Shown here: one piece after another, positions 34,630 to 42,158 of the stretch
Position numbering within the stretch: the first letter of the stretch is position 1
Layout: the number at the start of each line of letters is the position of its first letter
NCBI GenBank assembly: GCA_031291645.1
Contig: JARLIQ010000115.1
Span: 1-64,000 of the forward strand
From: Caulobacteraceae bacterium
GTDB lineage: Bacteria > Pseudomonadota > Alphaproteobacteria > Caulobacterales > Caulobacteraceae
DNA length: 64,000 nucleotides
Reading direction: 5' to 3'
Translations under genes and position numbers: made by a program
Notes under the pieces: generated by a model
The model's database searches: none
Seen by the model: only the letters and a program-made list of their open reading frames with translations
What the model was told of the DNA's origin: nothing

Positions 34630-34671
34630 TTGAGGCGCCTGGGCCAGAGCTCTTTTCCGACCGTACGAACC

Positions 34672-34983
34672 ATGCTGACACGACTTTGCAGCGCATCCGA
34701 AGTGCCCGAACAGGGGGTCAAGCAGGTGGCGCCGCAGGGCCTGGAGGCGGAGTTCGCGGTCTACCGGCTGGACGGTCAGTTTTACGCCACCGACGACATG
34801 TGCACCCACGGCATGGTGTCCCTGTCGAATGGCGATGTGGCGGACGGGCAGATCTTCTGTCCGCTGCACGGCGGCGCCTTCGACATCCGCACCGGAAAGG
34901 CGACCGAGCTGCCCTGCCGCCAGGCCTTGAAGATCTACGCCGTCGTCGTCCAGGGGGACGAACTGTTCGCCGACCTCGGCTGA
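34672..34983 (+). CDS. Rieske-type [2Fe-2S] ferredoxin
   Basis: 103 residues from ATG 34672; an in-frame TTG at 34630 touches the operator and is less likely. Cluster ligands are C44-x-H46 (CTHGMVSLS) and C63-x2-H66 (CPLHGGAFD). This is the size and layout of CarAc/BphF-type dioxygenase ferredoxins, which shuttle electrons from an FAD reductase to a terminal oxygenase. It converges on the ferredoxin reductase gene at 35033-36280. It likely serves the CarAa-like oxygenase, and possibly the other Rieske enzymes, since no further ferredoxin is present here. Confidence 0.9.
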   Translation: MLTRLCSASEVPEQGVKQVAPQGLEAEFAVYRLDGQFYATDDMCTHGMVSLSNGDVADGQIFCPLHGGAFDIRTGKATELPCRQALKIYAVVVQGDELFADLG

Positions 34984-35032
34984 GCCGCGCGCAAGACGTG
35001 CGGTCCGGCCCCGACAGACGCGCGCAGCCGTT

Positions 35033-36280
35033 CTAAGCTTCTATCTTGAGTTCGCGCGCCGGGTCGGCCAGCGCCTCCAGGTCCGCCGGGCAGGCGCCGA
35101 TCAGGCGTTTGGCGGTCCGCAGCTCGCGCACCGCATTGACCGCGCTCACGCCCTCGATCCGGCCGCCCGCCAGGTGGAAGACGAGGAAGCGGCCGAGCGC
35201 GGGGTCGCCCCGCACCACGTCGGTGTCGCCTGTCGCGAGACCCGTGACCTGCAGGTTGATGTCGTACTGGTCGCTCCAGTAGGAGGGCGGCTGGCGGTAG
35301 GCCTGCGTGGGGGAAACCAGGGCCTCGCCGACGTGCTGGCCGTGCGCGGCCGCGTGGGCCCAGGTCTCCTGCCGGTCATGGCGTCCATAGAGGTCGTTGA
35401 GGTGGAGGGCGACCTCGCCGGCCGCATAGACCGCCGGGTCGCTGGTTGCGCCGAAGCCGTCCACGACCACGCCTTCGGGACGCACCTCGAGGCCGCAGTC
35501 GCGCGCGAGGTCGATGTTGGGCGATACCCCGACGCCGACGACCACGGCCTGGGCCTCGATCGTCTCGCCGCTGGATAGGCGCAGGCGCCATGCGCCCGGG
35601 CTGGCCGACGGTTCGGCCGCGGCGACCGTGACGCCGAGGCGCACGTCCACCCCCTCGGCCAGATGCCGCTTATGAAGGAAGGTCGAGACGGCCGGCGCGG
35701 CCGCCCTGGCCATCAGCCGGGGCCCCGCCTCGATCACCACGCATTCGCAGCCCAGGGCCCGGGCCGAGGCGGCGACCTCCATCCCGATCACCCCGCCGCC
35801 GACGACCGCCAGCCGGCCGCCCGTCTTCAGCGCCGCCCGCAGCGCCAGGGCGTCGTCCAGCCCGCGCAGATAGTGCACGCCGGCCGCGCCGGGCGGCAGG
35901 ATATCGAGCGCGCGGACCCGCGAGCCCGTCGCCAGCACCAGTCGGTCGTAGGCGATGCGTTCGCCGTCGGCCAGTTCGACCTCGCGGGCCTTGCGGTCGA
36001 TAGCGACCGCGCGGCGCCCGAGGCGCAGCTCGACGCCCAGTCCCGCCAGCGCGCCTTCCGGCGACAGGGCGATGCCCCGTTCGTGGCCTTCTTCCTGCAG
36101 CACGGCCTTGGACAGGGGCGGGCGGTCGTAGGGCTCGTGGGCTTCCTCGCCCACCAGGACGACGCGTCCCGGAAAGCCCGCCTCCCTCACCGCCTCGGCC
36201 GCACGCAGCCCGGCCAGGCCCGCGCCGACGATGACGACCGACTGGTCCGGCCGCGCCAGGGGTTCGATCACCGTGTCCAC
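35033..36280 (-). CDS. FAD-dependent ferredoxin reductase (dioxygenase reductase component)
   Basis: 415 residues from a GTG one base after the extradiol dioxygenase stop. Two dinucleotide folds are visible: SVVIVGAGLAGLRAAEAV for FAD and LAVVGGGVIGMEVAASA for NADH, with EPYDRPPLSK and the C-terminal PSYWSDQYDINLQVTG of BphA4/AhdA4-type reductases. It passes electrons from NADH to the Rieske ferredoxin. It is the last gene of a tightly packed operon: hydrolase, LigA-like, LigB-like, reductase. Confidence 0.9.
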   Translation of the reverse strand: MDTVIEPLARPDQSVVIVGAGLAGLRAAEAVREAGFPGRVVLVGEEAHEPYDRPPLSKAVLQEEGHERGIALSPEGALAGLGVELRLGRRAVAIDRKAREVELADGERIAYDRLVLATGSRVRALDILPPGAAGVHYLRGLDDALALRAALKTGGRLAVVGGGVIGMEVAASARALGCECVVIEAGPRLMARAAAPAVSTFLHKRHLAEGVDVRLGVTVAAAEPSASPGAWRLRLSSGETIEAQAVVVGVGVSPNIDLARDCGLEVRPEGVVVDGFGATSDPAVYAAGEVALHLNDLYGRHDRQETWAHAAAHGQHVGEALVSPTQAYRQPPSYWSDQYDINLQVTGLATGDTDVVRGDPALGRFLVFHLAGGRIEGVSAVNAVRELRTAKRLIGACPADLEALADPARELKIEA

Positions 36281-36281
36281 C

Positions 36282-37106
36282 TCAGGCCCGTGTTTCGCGC
36301 GGGATCAGGCTGACCCCGCCCATGCCCGAGATCCATTCGGGGATCGCCTCGTAATAGAGCTTCTCGCCCACGGCGTCCGGCGCGCCGCCCGCCATGAACA
36401 GCCACGCCGTCAACTCCAGCCCGCCGTTGCCCGAGGCGTTCAGGATGTCCTCGGCGCTGAGCGCCGCCAGCTCGGAGGCGCGGCCGCTGATCATCCGCGC
36501 GATGAAGTCCTCGTCGAACGCGCTCGCCACGCGTCCCTGCTCGGGCAGGCACAGCCAGTGCGACAGCCCGCCGGCGCCGAGCACGACGACCCGCTCGTCC
36601 GCGGGCCGCTCCGCCTCCACGAACTCCTTGAGCACGCCGCCCAGCCGGTAGCAGCGTCCGGGCGACGGCGGCGTCGGCATGTTGGCGTTGATATAAACGG
36701 GCACGACAGGGATGCGGTTGGCCGGATCGGCGATCATCCGCGGAATCGCCATGCCGTGGTCGGGACGCACCTCCTCGACCTGCACGAGATCGAAATCCCG
36801 GCCGGCGGCGAACCGGACGAAGCCTTCGGCGAAAGCGCGATGGCCGGCGAAGGTCGCCACCGGCGCGCCGCCGTCGCCCAGGGTCGTATAGGCGTCGGCC
36901 ACGCCCACCGCCAATGTGACCTGCATGGCGAGGCTGAAGGTGTTGAGATGGTCGCTGCCGGCCAGGACGATCAGGTCGGGATCAAGCGCGCGGATGCGCT
37001 CGCGAATGGCCAACATGCCCTGCAGCACCCGTTCCGCCTGGGCCTCGACGCCGGCGGGCGGGAACAGCACGTGGGATGTGGCGAAGCCTCCGACAATCCG
37101 GCCCAT
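36282..37106 (-). CDS. Extradiol dioxygenase large subunit (LigB/PCA 4,5-dioxygenase beta-like)
   Basis: 274 residues. LigB-fold metal ligands appear in GGFATSHVLFPP (H12) and LAGSDHLNTFSL (second His), with VLGAGGLSHWLCLPEQG holding the catalytic His. Its ATG overlaps the stop of the LigA-like small subunit gene (TGATG), the usual arrangement for the two-subunit protocatechuate 4,5-dioxygenase and CarB-type enzymes. It should cleave a catecholic ring next to the hydroxyls. Together with the LigC-type dehydrogenase at 39204 it suggests a protocatechuate-like intermediate. Confidence 0.87.
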   Translation of the reverse strand: MGRIVGGFATSHVLFPPAGVEAQAERVLQGMLAIRERIRALDPDLIVLAGSDHLNTFSLAMQVTLAVGVADAYTTLGDGGAPVATFAGHRAFAEGFVRFAAGRDFDLVQVEEVRPDHGMAIPRMIADPANRIPVVPVYINANMPTPPSPGRCYRLGGVLKEFVEAERPADERVVVLGAGGLSHWLCLPEQGRVASAFDEDFIARMISGRASELAALSAEDILNASGNGGLELTAWLFMAGGAPDAVGEKLYYEAIPEWISGMGGVSLIPRETRA

Positions 37107-37393
37107 CAGTGCTCCATCAGTCGATCGAGATACGCCGCGAGCGGCCCGCCGGCGGACGCCCCGGCTGCGGGGGGCGGGTTGCGCAGGCGGCCATATTTCA
37201 TCTGAAGATTCGGATGGACGCCCAGCCGGTGCAGGGCGGCCGCGGACCCGTCGCGCAGCAGCGCCTTCTCCTCGTCCGTCAGGCCATAGGCCTCGAACGC
37301 CGGCTCCGGGTCCCGCGCGAAGGCGGCGGCGCCGGCCGGGTCGCGCATCAGGTCCTGGATCAGCTTGTGTATGCGGTATGGCGCCCGGGTCAT
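37106..37393 (-). CDS. Extradiol dioxygenase small subunit (LigA family)
   Basis: 95 residues from an ATG that overlaps the stop of the upstream hydrolase gene (ATGA). The sequence YRIHKLIQDLMRDPAGAAAF followed by AFEAYGLTDEEKALLRDGS matches the helical LigA subunit, which caps the LigB active site. It is shorter than Sphingobium LigA (about 139 residues), more like CarBa or the reduced forms. The N-terminal codons contain a weak copy of the 15-bp palindrome (37368-37382), possibly by chance. Confidence 0.82.
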   Translation of the reverse strand: MTRAPYRIHKLIQDLMRDPAGAAAFARDPEPAFEAYGLTDEEKALLRDGSAAALHRLGVHPNLQMKYGRLRNPPPAAGASAGGPLAAYLDRLMEH

Positions 37394-38226
37394 AGCGGCG
37401 CGACGAACATGTCGTTCGACAGGAAGGCGCTGGTGACGGCGACGAACTCGCGCGGCGCCTCCATCATCACCCAATGGCCGGCGTGGGGCAGGATGAAGCC
37501 CCACGAGTTCGGTATCAGCTCCAGGTAGCCGTAGATGCGGGCGAGGACGGCGATCTTGTCGAGCTTGCCGCCGACCACGAGGGTCGGGGCCTGGACCTGG
37601 GCGATCGTCTCCGGCGGATAGGTCATTCCGTCGGACTTCATATGTTCGTGGATCCCGCCCATGGCCTCCCGCGCGCCGGGTTGCAGGGTCAGGGCGTGGC
37701 GATAGGCGACCAGTTCGTCCGTGATCGGAAAGTTGGGGCCCGCCAGGGCGCCGACCAGCCGCCGCATGCCCTCGGGCGTATAGTCATAGGAGCCGAGCGC
37801 GATCTTCGGCGCCGGGTCGGGGTTGGAGATGTCCAGCCCGGCGGCGCCCATCAGCACCAGCTTGCGCAACAGGTCCGGCCGCTGGATTGCAACGCCCAGC
37901 GCCGTCGCCCCGCCCATGGAGTTGCCGATGATGTGGGCCGGGCCGCCGATCACCGTCTCGATGAAGGCGATCATGTGCCGGTTACGGTTGGTCTGGCCGT
38001 AGTTGTAGCTCTTGGGATCGGGCTTGGCCGACCGGCCGAAGCCGGGCATGTCGACGGCGATCACCCGGAACCGCCCGGCGTAGCTGGGAATGCAGCCCTG
38101 CCAGTTGCCCTGCGCGTCGGCGCCCGAGCCGCCGCCGTGGATGAGCAGCAGGGGCTCGCCCTGGCCGGCTTCCAGATAGTGGGTCTCGACCCCCTCGACG
38201 GTTACCGTCCGACTGTTCGGCGTCAT
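37390..38226 (-). CDS. Alpha/beta hydrolase, meta-cleavage product hydrolase-like (BphD/CarC type)
   Basis: 278 residues. The long oxyanion loop LLLIHGGGSGADAQGNW, nucleophile GNSMGGATALG (Ser), acid in VVGGKLDKIAV (Asp) and His in LPHAGHWVMMEAP match C-C bond hydrolases of biphenyl, carbazole and cumene pathways. These split the dienoate made by extradiol cleavage into an aromatic or aliphatic acid plus 2-hydroxypentadienoate. It is the first gene of the operon with the LigA/LigB pair and the reductase. A near-perfect palindrome is 57 bp upstream. Confidence 0.87.
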   Translation of the reverse strand: MTPNSRTVTVEGVETHYLEAGQGEPLLLIHGGGSGADAQGNWQGCIPSYAGRFRVIAVDMPGFGRSAKPDPKSYNYGQTNRNRHMIAFIETVIGGPAHIIGNSMGGATALGVAIQRPDLLRKLVLMGAAGLDISNPDPAPKIALGSYDYTPEGMRRLVGALAGPNFPITDELVAYRHALTLQPGAREAMGGIHEHMKSDGMTYPPETIAQVQAPTLVVGGKLDKIAVLARIYGYLELIPNSWGFILPHAGHWVMMEAPREFVAVTSAFLSNDMFVAPL

Positions 38227-38282
38227 GGCTTGCCCCGGGGCTGGCGACCTGTGCGACGCGCCGCGTCATGGCGCGCTCTCGA

Positions 38283-38297
38283 TGCATACAGTATGCG
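38283..38297. promoter_or_regulatory. Candidate GntR operator, site 9
   Basis: TGCATACAGTATGCG, 14 of 15 matches. It lies between the second GntR gene (ends 38340) and the hydrolase-LigAB-reductase operon it most likely controls. Confidence 0.8.
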
Positions 38298-38339
38298 TTG
38301 AGTGGGGCTTGCGTCAACGCCGGTGGGGCGTGCGGCGGC

Positions 38340-39020
38340 CTATTCCTCGGACGGGGCGTTCGCGGGCGCCTCGGACACCTGGTTCAGCCGGACGGCCTTG
38401 ATGTAGGCGTGCATGGCCGCCTCGGCGCCGGCGGCGTCGCCCTGCAGGATCGCGGCCACCAGGCGCTCACTGTGGTCGAGCTCGATCTGCCGATAGTCGG
38501 CGTGCGCGAAGGCGGTCTTGCGGTCCCACTGCGCCTGGTCGTCGACCATGGCCGAACACTGGACCAGCAGGGCGTTGTCGCACATGGCGCGCAAACGCTC
38601 GCGGAAGGCGTTATTGGCGTCGATGAAGGCGGCGATCTGGCCGGCGGCGTGTGCGGCGCGCTGGCGCTCGTGCGCCTTGGCGAAGGCCTTCTTCTGTTCG
38701 GGCGCGCCGCCGATCGCCGCGTGCCTGGCCACCTGGGGATCGACCAGTTCGCGCACCTCGTGGCGATGGACGGTGGCCATGGGGCTGTCGACGGCGACGA
38801 CGTAGCCGCGGTCGGTGGCGGAGACCACGAGGCCCTCGCGGGATAGCTGGAACAGGGCCTCGCGCACCGGAGTGCGGGAGACGCCGTAGCGATCCGCAAG
38901 CTCGCCTTCGACGATGCGCTGGCCCGGCTTGAGCGCTCCGGCCTTCAGGTCTTCGCGGATCAGGCGATAGACCTGGTCCCGCAGCCGTTCCACCTGGACC
39001 ACCGTTCTAGGTCGCGCCAT
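38340..39020 (-). CDS. GntR-family regulator with FCD domain (copy 2)
   Basis: 226 residues from ATG 39020 (GAGGA upstream); the frame stays open far upstream but that extension is antisense coding. The winged helix has RLRDQVYRLIREDLKAGALK and LADRYGVSRTPVREALFQLSREGL, differing from copy 1 at only a few positions in the DNA-contacting part. The FCD domain (from about residue 75) keeps the overall pattern but diverges more, so it may answer another ligand. It is placed between two palindromes (38283 and 39141). Confidence 0.92.
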   Translation of the reverse strand: MARPRTVVQVERLRDQVYRLIREDLKAGALKPGQRIVEGELADRYGVSRTPVREALFQLSREGLVVSATDRGYVVAVDSPMATVHRHEVRELVDPQVARHAAIGGAPEQKKAFAKAHERQRAAHAAGQIAAFIDANNAFRERLRAMCDNALLVQCSAMVDDQAQWDRKTAFAHADYRQIELDHSERLVAAILQGDAAGAEAAMHAYIKAVRLNQVSEAPANAPSEE

Positions 39021-39140
39021 GACCGTCCTCATTCCCCGTGTCCAACCGCCAGCCGCCCGTCGCGCAATCGGCCACCTCAGGCGCTTCACACGCCGGTCGC
39101 CGCGCAGGCCTTGCCGCCGACCCGCACTCCCGTCAATGAA

Positions 39141-39155
39141 TGCGTACGGTATGCG
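39141..39155. promoter_or_regulatory. Candidate GntR operator, site 10
   Basis: TGCGTACGGTATGCG, two mismatches. It is 49 bp upstream of the LigC-type gene and ~120 bp from the divergent GntR copy 2, so it could serve both. Confidence 0.7.
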
Positions 39156-39203
39156 GAAGTCAATCGGCGCCGTCGCTCTTCGCGCGCCGCCTGGAGCTGG
39201 GTC

Positions 39204-40154
39204 ATGAAGGTCGTGGTGGCGGGCGAGGGCGCTTTCGGCGTCAAGCACCTTGAGGCGATCGGCGCGATCCCGGACGTCGAGGTCGCCAGCCTGGCCGGCG
39301 GCGATCCGGGCGCAACGCGCGCCGTCGCGGAACGGTTCGGGATCGGCCATTGGAGCACGGACCTGGCCGCCAGCCTCGCCCAGCCGGGCGTCGAGGCGGT
39401 CATCCTGGCCACCCCCACGCCCATCCACGCGGCCCAGGCGCTCCAGTGCCTCGAGGCCGGCAAGGCGGTGCAGGTCGAGATTCCCATGGCCGACAATCTG
39501 GCGGACGCCGAGCGGCTGGCGCAGACGGCGGCGCGCACCGGCCTGCCGGTCATGGTCGGCCACACCCGCCGGTTCAATCCCTCGCACCAGTGGATCCACC
39601 GTCGGATCCTGGCCGGGGAGCTGTCGATCCAGCAGTTGCACGTCGAGACCTATTTCCTGAGGCGCTCGAACATCAACGCGCTGGGCCAGCCGCGAAGCTG
39701 GACCGACCACCTGCTCTGGCATCACGCCGCGCACACGGTCGACCTGTTCCAGCACCAGACCGGCGAGGCGGTCACGACGGCCCAGGCCGTCCAGGGCCCG
39801 CCCTATCCCGACCTCGGCGTGGCCATGGACATGGCGATCCAGCTGCGGACGGGCTCGGGCGCGATCTGCGCCCTGTCGCTCTCGTTCAACAACGACGGGC
39901 CGCTTGGAACGGTGTTCCGCTACATCTGCGACAACGGGACCTTCGTCGCCCGCTACGACGAGCTGACGGACGGGTGGGGGCGGGCGATCGACGTCTCCGG
40001 CGTGGACGTCTCGATGAACGGCGTCGAACTGCAGGACCGCGAGTTCTTCGCCGCGATCCGCGAAGGGCGCGAGCCGGCCGCCTCGGCCGCCCAGGTCCTG
40101 CCGGCCTACAGGGTCCTCGACCGTCTGGCCCGCTCGCTCGCCGAGGCCGATTGA
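39204..40154 (+). CDS. ligC: 4-carboxy-2-hydroxymuconate-6-semialdehyde dehydrogenase (Gfo/Idh/MocA family)
   Basis: 316 residues; GGAG lies 8 bases before the ATG. The N-terminal NAD(P) fold (VVVAGEGAFGVKHLEAIG) and several long segments recall Sphingobium LigC: VQVEIPMADNLADAERLA, MVGHTRRFNPSHQWIHRRI, RSWTDHLLWHHAAHTVDLF, and SLSFNNDGPLGTVFRYICDN. LigC oxidises the hemiacetal of the protocatechuate 4,5-cleavage product to 2-pyrone-4,6-dicarboxylate. The later genes of that pathway (ligI, ligU, ligJ, ligK) are not in this window. Identification is from remembered family sequence; substrate could be a close analogue. Confidence 0.85.
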   Translation: MKVVVAGEGAFGVKHLEAIGAIPDVEVASLAGGDPGATRAVAERFGIGHWSTDLAASLAQPGVEAVILATPTPIHAAQALQCLEAGKAVQVEIPMADNLADAERLAQTAARTGLPVMVGHTRRFNPSHQWIHRRILAGELSIQQLHVETYFLRRSNINALGQPRSWTDHLLWHHAAHTVDLFQHQTGEAVTTAQAVQGPPYPDLGVAMDMAIQLRTGSGAICALSLSFNNDGPLGTVFRYICDNGTFVARYDELTDGWGRAIDVSGVDVSMNGVELQDREFFAAIREGREPAASAAQVLPAYRVLDRLARSLAEAD

Positions 40155-40176
40155 CGAACCCCGGACGCCCGCGTAC

Positions 40177-40191
40177 AGCATGCGGTATGCA
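40177..40191. promoter_or_regulatory. Candidate GntR operator, site 11
   Basis: AGCATGCGGTATGCA. The right arm is perfect, the left has two changes. It lies ~135 bp before the Rieske alpha-subunit start chosen here. Confidence 0.7.
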
Positions 40192-40326
40192 AAATGCTGG
40201 CGGCGGCGAGTGTTCAGGCGGCTTTCCTGGACGCGACGGCGGGGGGCGCGGGCCAGGCTAGGGGCTTCGAGCGGAATGGCGGCCGATTTCGATCCGGGCG
40301 CCGGACCAGGGAACCGGGACGAGACG

Positions 40327-41550
40327 ATGGGCGATGTTTGGCGCGACAATTCGCTGGGGCTGGACGGCTCGCGGGTGATCGACCGCAGGATCTATGTCGA
40401 TCCAGCGATCTATGCGGCCGAGCAGGAGCAGATTTTCGCGCGCACCTGGCAGTGGGTGGCTCACGAGAGCGAACTGCCCGAGTTCGGCGACTACGTCACC
40501 GCCACGATCGCCGGCCGCCCGATCGTGGTCAGCCGCGGCGAGGAGGGGCGGATCAGCGCCTTCTTCAACACCTGCACCCACCGCGGCGCCCTGATCGCGC
40601 CGCACGCCCGCGGCAACAGCGCCGGCAGCTTCGTGTGCCTGTACCACGCCTGGTGCTTCGACACGGAAGGCAAGCTCACCTCGGCGCCGATCCCCGCGGC
40701 CTATGGCGATAACCTCCGCAAGCCCTGCTACGACATCCCGCAGGTCCGCTGCGAGATCTTCGCCGGCGCCATCTTCGTCTGCCTGGATCCGGCCGTCGAA
40801 CCGCTGGAGCGTTTCCTCGGCCAGTCCGCCCCCTACATCGAGACGTTCCTGGGCCGTCACCAGGCGCTCGGCCGGGTGCGGTGGGTGATGGAAGGCAACT
40901 GGAAGCTCTGGCACGAGAACTTCCGCGACAACTACCATCCGATGTTCACCCACGCGGTCATCGGGGCCAACTACCAGGGCGTGAAGATCGAGGGGGTGAA
41001 CCTCGACCTGTCGCAGGGCCATAGCCTCCTGGCCTTCCCCTCCCAGGGCAACCCCGATCAGATCAAATCGTCGGTGCGGCGGCTCACCGGCCGGCCGATG
41101 GCCGCCGACGTCACCGTGCGGGCCCGCCCGACAGCGGGGGCTACGCTCAACCACAACATCATGGCGGTATTCCCCAACCTGGACTTCCAGAACTCCGGCG
41201 ACGGCGTCCTGCAGAATGTGCTTCAGGTCGTCCGTCCACTGTCGATCGACCGTTCGGTGGTCGAATTGGTGGCCTTCGGCGAGGTGGGCGAGCCGCCGGC
41301 CGTACGCCAGGCCAGGCTGGACCGCTGCCTCGACGGCCAGACCGCCGCCGGCAAGATCAGTGGCGACGACAACGAGGCGGCGCGACGCTGCTTCGCCGGC
41401 TTCGGCGCGGTGCGCGAGGTGCGCTGGTCGAACATGGACCGCGGCCAGGAGCAGGGCGTCCAGGGCGGCAAGAACGACGAGTATTCGCTGCGCGCCTTCT
41501 ACTCGGCCTACAAGGAATACATGGCCGGCGCCCTGGCGGCCGGCGGCTAG
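40327..41550 (+). CDS. Aromatic ring-hydroxylating dioxygenase alpha subunit
   Basis: The start at 40327 (GGGACGAG upstream) gives 407 residues; ATG 40276 would add 17. Rieske ligands are C83-x-H85 (CTHRGALI) and C104-x2-H107 (CLYHAWCFD). Mononuclear iron ligands are D201, H204 and H209 in NFRDNYHPMFTHA. This is the true alpha/beta type, in line with the beta subunit gene 48 bp downstream. Relatives hydroxylate benzoate-, anthranilate- or salicylate-like acids. It needs a ferredoxin/reductase, probably those encoded at 34672 and 35033. Confidence 0.9.
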   Translation: MGDVWRDNSLGLDGSRVIDRRIYVDPAIYAAEQEQIFARTWQWVAHESELPEFGDYVTATIAGRPIVVSRGEEGRISAFFNTCTHRGALIAPHARGNSAGSFVCLYHAWCFDTEGKLTSAPIPAAYGDNLRKPCYDIPQVRCEIFAGAIFVCLDPAVEPLERFLGQSAPYIETFLGRHQALGRVRWVMEGNWKLWHENFRDNYHPMFTHAVIGANYQGVKIEGVNLDLSQGHSLLAFPSQGNPDQIKSSVRRLTGRPMAADVTVRARPTAGATLNHNIMAVFPNLDFQNSGDGVLQNVLQVVRPLSIDRSVVELVAFGEVGEPPAVRQARLDRCLDGQTAAGKISGDDNEAARRCFAGFGAVREVRWSNMDRGQEQGVQGGKNDEYSLRAFYSAYKEYMAGALAAGG

Positions 41551-41598
41551 CCGAACCCGTCGCCCGCGCCTTTCAACCCCCGTCTGCAAGAGGATTCC

Positions 41599-42120
41599 AT
41601 GCCGAAGGACGAGAGCCTGGTCGCCGGGACCGCGAACGCCTTCTCCATGTCCGACTGGGCGCGCGAACGCGCCGTCACCGCCCTGATCAACCGCGCCGCG
41701 CGCCTGGCCGACGAGCAGCGTTATCTGGAGTGGATGGACCTGTTCGCCGAGGACGGAGAATATTCCGCCATCACCCACGAGAACCTGACCTACAAGGGCC
41801 TGCGCCTGTTCCGTGACGTGGGGAAGGCGGCGCTGCACGAGCGCGTCGCGTTCCTGATGGGGCTGGTCCAGACCCCGCGCGGCAAGACCGTGCACCTGGT
41901 CTCCAACATAGAGGTCGAGCCCGGTGAGGATCCGGACACCGCGAAGGCGACCAGCAACTTCATCATCACGCGCACGGGCGAACTGGAAGACACCAGGCTG
42001 CACGCGGCCGGGCGCTATCTCGACCGCTTCGAGCGCCAGGGCGAGCAGTGGCTGTTCAAGGAGCGGCTGGTCGTCGTCGACAGCAACCTCCTGCCGCCGG
42101 CCTTCACCGAACTGCTTTAG
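41599..42120 (+). CDS. Aromatic ring-hydroxylating dioxygenase beta subunit
   Basis: 173 residues of the SnoaL/NTF2-like beta-subunit family: ALINRAARLADEQRYLEWMDLFAEDGEYSA at the start, TVHLVSNIEVEP in the middle, and LDRFERQGEQWLFKERLVVVD near the end. It has no cofactor and holds the alpha3beta3 assembly together. AGAGGA lies just before the ATG. It is the last gene of the GntR-type regulon; the RpiR gene follows convergently. Confidence 0.88.
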   Translation: MPKDESLVAGTANAFSMSDWARERAVTALINRAARLADEQRYLEWMDLFAEDGEYSAITHENLTYKGLRLFRDVGKAALHERVAFLMGLVQTPRGKTVHLVSNIEVEPGEDPDTAKATSNFIITRTGELEDTRLHAAGRYLDRFERQGEQWLFKERLVVVDSNLLPPAFTELL

Positions 42121-42158
42121 CGGGCTCGTCCCCGGCCTCGGCCTGGGACGAGGAGGGG

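Noticed and set aside
37368..37382. Intragenic TGTATGC-G-GTATGGC in the LigA-like gene as an operator
   Set aside because: Right arm is degraded and the site lies within codons 4-9 of a coding gene; kept out of the operator list.
32496..38226. A canonical carbazole (car) degradation operon
   Set aside because: CarAa-, ferredoxin-, reductase-, CarB- and CarC-like parts exist, but order, strands and added LigC, NadX-like and extra Rieske genes do not match known car operons; substrate left open.
39021..40349. Upstream extension of GntR copy 2
   Set aside because: Antisense to the LigC-type gene; the winged helix begins right after ATG 39020, as in copy 1.
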